Positions 4,851 to 5,610 of a stretch of 5,610 nucleotides of DNA are shown piece by piece; the first letter of the stretch is position 1; every line of letters starts with the position of its first letter. The position numbers were made by a program, and so were the translations under genes. Origin of the DNA: JAUXIQ01 sp030620925 [NCBI: Nitrospinota bacterium] (GTDB lineage Bacteria; JAUXIQ01); assembly GCA_030620925.1 (NCBI GenBank), contig JAUXIQ010000157.1, positions 1 to 5,610 of the forward strand, given 5' to 3'. The notes under the pieces were generated by a model. It did not search any database, had not been told where the DNA came from, and was given only the letters and a program-made list of their open reading frames with translations.

Positions 4851-5592
4851 TCGCATCCAGGTCCTGAAAAATAACGAACATGTATATGGCCATAAATATG
4901 GCCAGGAAGGGTTGAATAATCACCATCAATATGCTGGGGGATGATGCCGGTAATATCCACATGGCCTGAATCTGGACCAGGAAAAAAATGACATGGAAAA
5001 CTATTAACCGCAAAAAGACGGACCACCAGTGCCCCCACACCAGCTTCCGGCTTTCCCCGAGGGCCTCCGATCCTCGCAGCCCTTTGTGTATAAGCACAAA
5101 GGGAGCGAAGCCGTACCATATAAGAAAGAGTGTCCCCAGCGATACCCCCAGGATAGTGCCGCCGATAATCCAGGACGCACAATCGCACCTGGAGGACATC
5201 GTCCACGCCACCATCACAGGGAATAAGCCCAAAATCACTATGAACGCCATTATAACCGTCACCCATAACAACGAATAGGCGGAACCCACCCCCTTCCTGA
5301 AGGCTTCTTTTACCGTGATACTATCAGCCCTGTCCAGACTGTAGATCAAACCGGCCAAAGCAATATAAAATAGTACCATACCGGCAAATACCAGGATAAC
5401 ATAAAGATATACGGAGTTTAACCGGACCGTGGAGGCTTCCATACCTTCATAGAGAGCCCCGATAGCGACATATACGATATATGGCACACCGAATATTATG
5501 ATGAATTTCCACCACCCGGAGACGAATATCCCACACGTGAGGCTGAAATGCCGAATGATAGAGTTTAACTTCAACTTGTCATTCTTTCCCAT
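4777..5592 (-). CDS. Polytopic membrane protein of unknown function, about six helices
   Basis: The 271-residue product is strongly hydrophobic, with probable transmembrane segments near residues 28-48, 60-85, 106-130, 141-168, 189-215 and 219-243. The N-terminus is short, polar and without a cleavable signal. A polar loop GLRGSEALGESRKLVWGHWW (171-190) precedes helix five. The pattern of S/E-A-L-x-x-S-x-x-L-V followed by G-x-W-W recalls the membrane domains of glycerophosphodiester phosphodiesterase-like, DUF975 and YciC-type proteins, but I cannot place it firmly. The cysteines C136 and C138 sit in the loop between helices three and four. The ATG at 5592 has a GGGGAG ribosome binding site about 11 nt upstream. 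The Ser/Thr/Pro-rich tail (252-271) is encoded antisense to the end of the MaoC-like gene and looks like a non-conserved extension. Nothing links it functionally to the acyl-CoA genes. Confidence 0.82.
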   Translation of the reverse strand: MGKNDKLKLNSIIRHFSLTCGIFVSGWWKFIIIFGVPYIVYVAIGALYEGMEASTVRLNSVYLYVILVFAGMVLFYIALAGLIYSLDRADSITVKEAFRKGVGSAYSLLWVTVIMAFIVILGLFPVMVAWTMSSRCDCASWIIGGTILGVSLGTLFLIWYGFAPFVLIHKGLRGSEALGESRKLVWGHWWSVFLRLIVFHVIFFLVQIQAMWILPASSPSILMVIIQPFLAIFMAIYMFVIFQDLDAIKHPKISSSSATPYTSSLSHPAGS

Positions 5593-5610
5593 TTGTAACC
5601 CATCTCCCCG

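Noticed and set aside
4700-5266. 188-codon minus-strand frame overlapping the membrane-protein gene
   Set aside because: It is in another frame of the same strand, without hydrophobic periodicity or a ribosome binding site, whereas the 5592-4777 frame encodes clear membrane helices.
1-5610. Mobile elements, CRISPR arrays, tRNA/rRNA genes, attachment sites or a defence system
   Set aside because: No transposase or integrase motifs, terminal repeats, spaced repeats or tRNA-like folds were seen; the window reads as ordinary metabolic chromosome.

Overview
The window (about 55% GC by eye) looks like a piece of a bacterial chromosome carrying acyl-CoA / short-chain carboxylic acid metabolism. All starts are ATG with recognisable Shine-Dalgarno sequences, and there are no introns, mobile elements, RNA genes or CRISPR repeats. 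Codon choice (many ATA-Ile and AGG-Arg codons at moderate GC) and the gene types would suit an anaerobe such as Dehalococcoidia (Chloroflexota) or Desulfobacterota. That placement is a low-confidence inference.

Layout. On the minus strand at the left edge is the 5' end of a gene for an exported protein (1-128), which runs off the window. Directly upstream of it on the same strand is a complete MmgE/PrpD-family gene (185-1543). A 297-bp divergent intergenic region (1544-1840) follows, with a sigma70-like promoter and a near-palindromic inverted repeat. Four plus-strand genes come next: a VOC-fold methylmalonyl-CoA epimerase (1841-2239), a crotonase resembling methylmalonyl-CoA decarboxylase (2309-3106), a class III (CaiB/BaiF) CoA-transferase (3112-4302) and a MaoC-like hot-dog protein (4383-4850). 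The last three bases of the crotonase and the start of the CoA-transferase are separated by only 5 bp. A minus-strand gene for a probable six-helix membrane protein (4777-5592) converges on the MaoC-like gene and overlaps its 3' end by 74 bp.

How it fits together. The epimerase interconverts (S)- and (R)-methylmalonyl-CoA. The crotonase lacks the second catalytic Glu of enoyl-CoA hydratases and carries the FxMxPxxLGVxY pattern of E. coli ScpB/YgfG, so decarboxylation of methylmalonyl-CoA to propionyl-CoA is the favoured reading. The CoA-transferase could then pass CoA between acyl groups. This resembles E. coli's Sbm (scpABC) succinate-to-propionate pathway with a class III transferase in place of ScpC and no mutase in the window. 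The MaoC-like protein lacks the Asp/His dyad of R-hydratases, so its reaction is open. The divergent MmgE/PrpD enzyme belongs to the family of 2-methylcitrate dehydratase, another propionate-linked enzyme, but that family is broad and no prpB/prpC is present here.

The strongest candidates for new biology are the combination of a methylmalonyl-CoA epimerase, a decarboxylase-like crotonase and a class III transferase, and the MaoC-like protein without the canonical dyad. None of this amounts to a clearly novel defence or mobile system.
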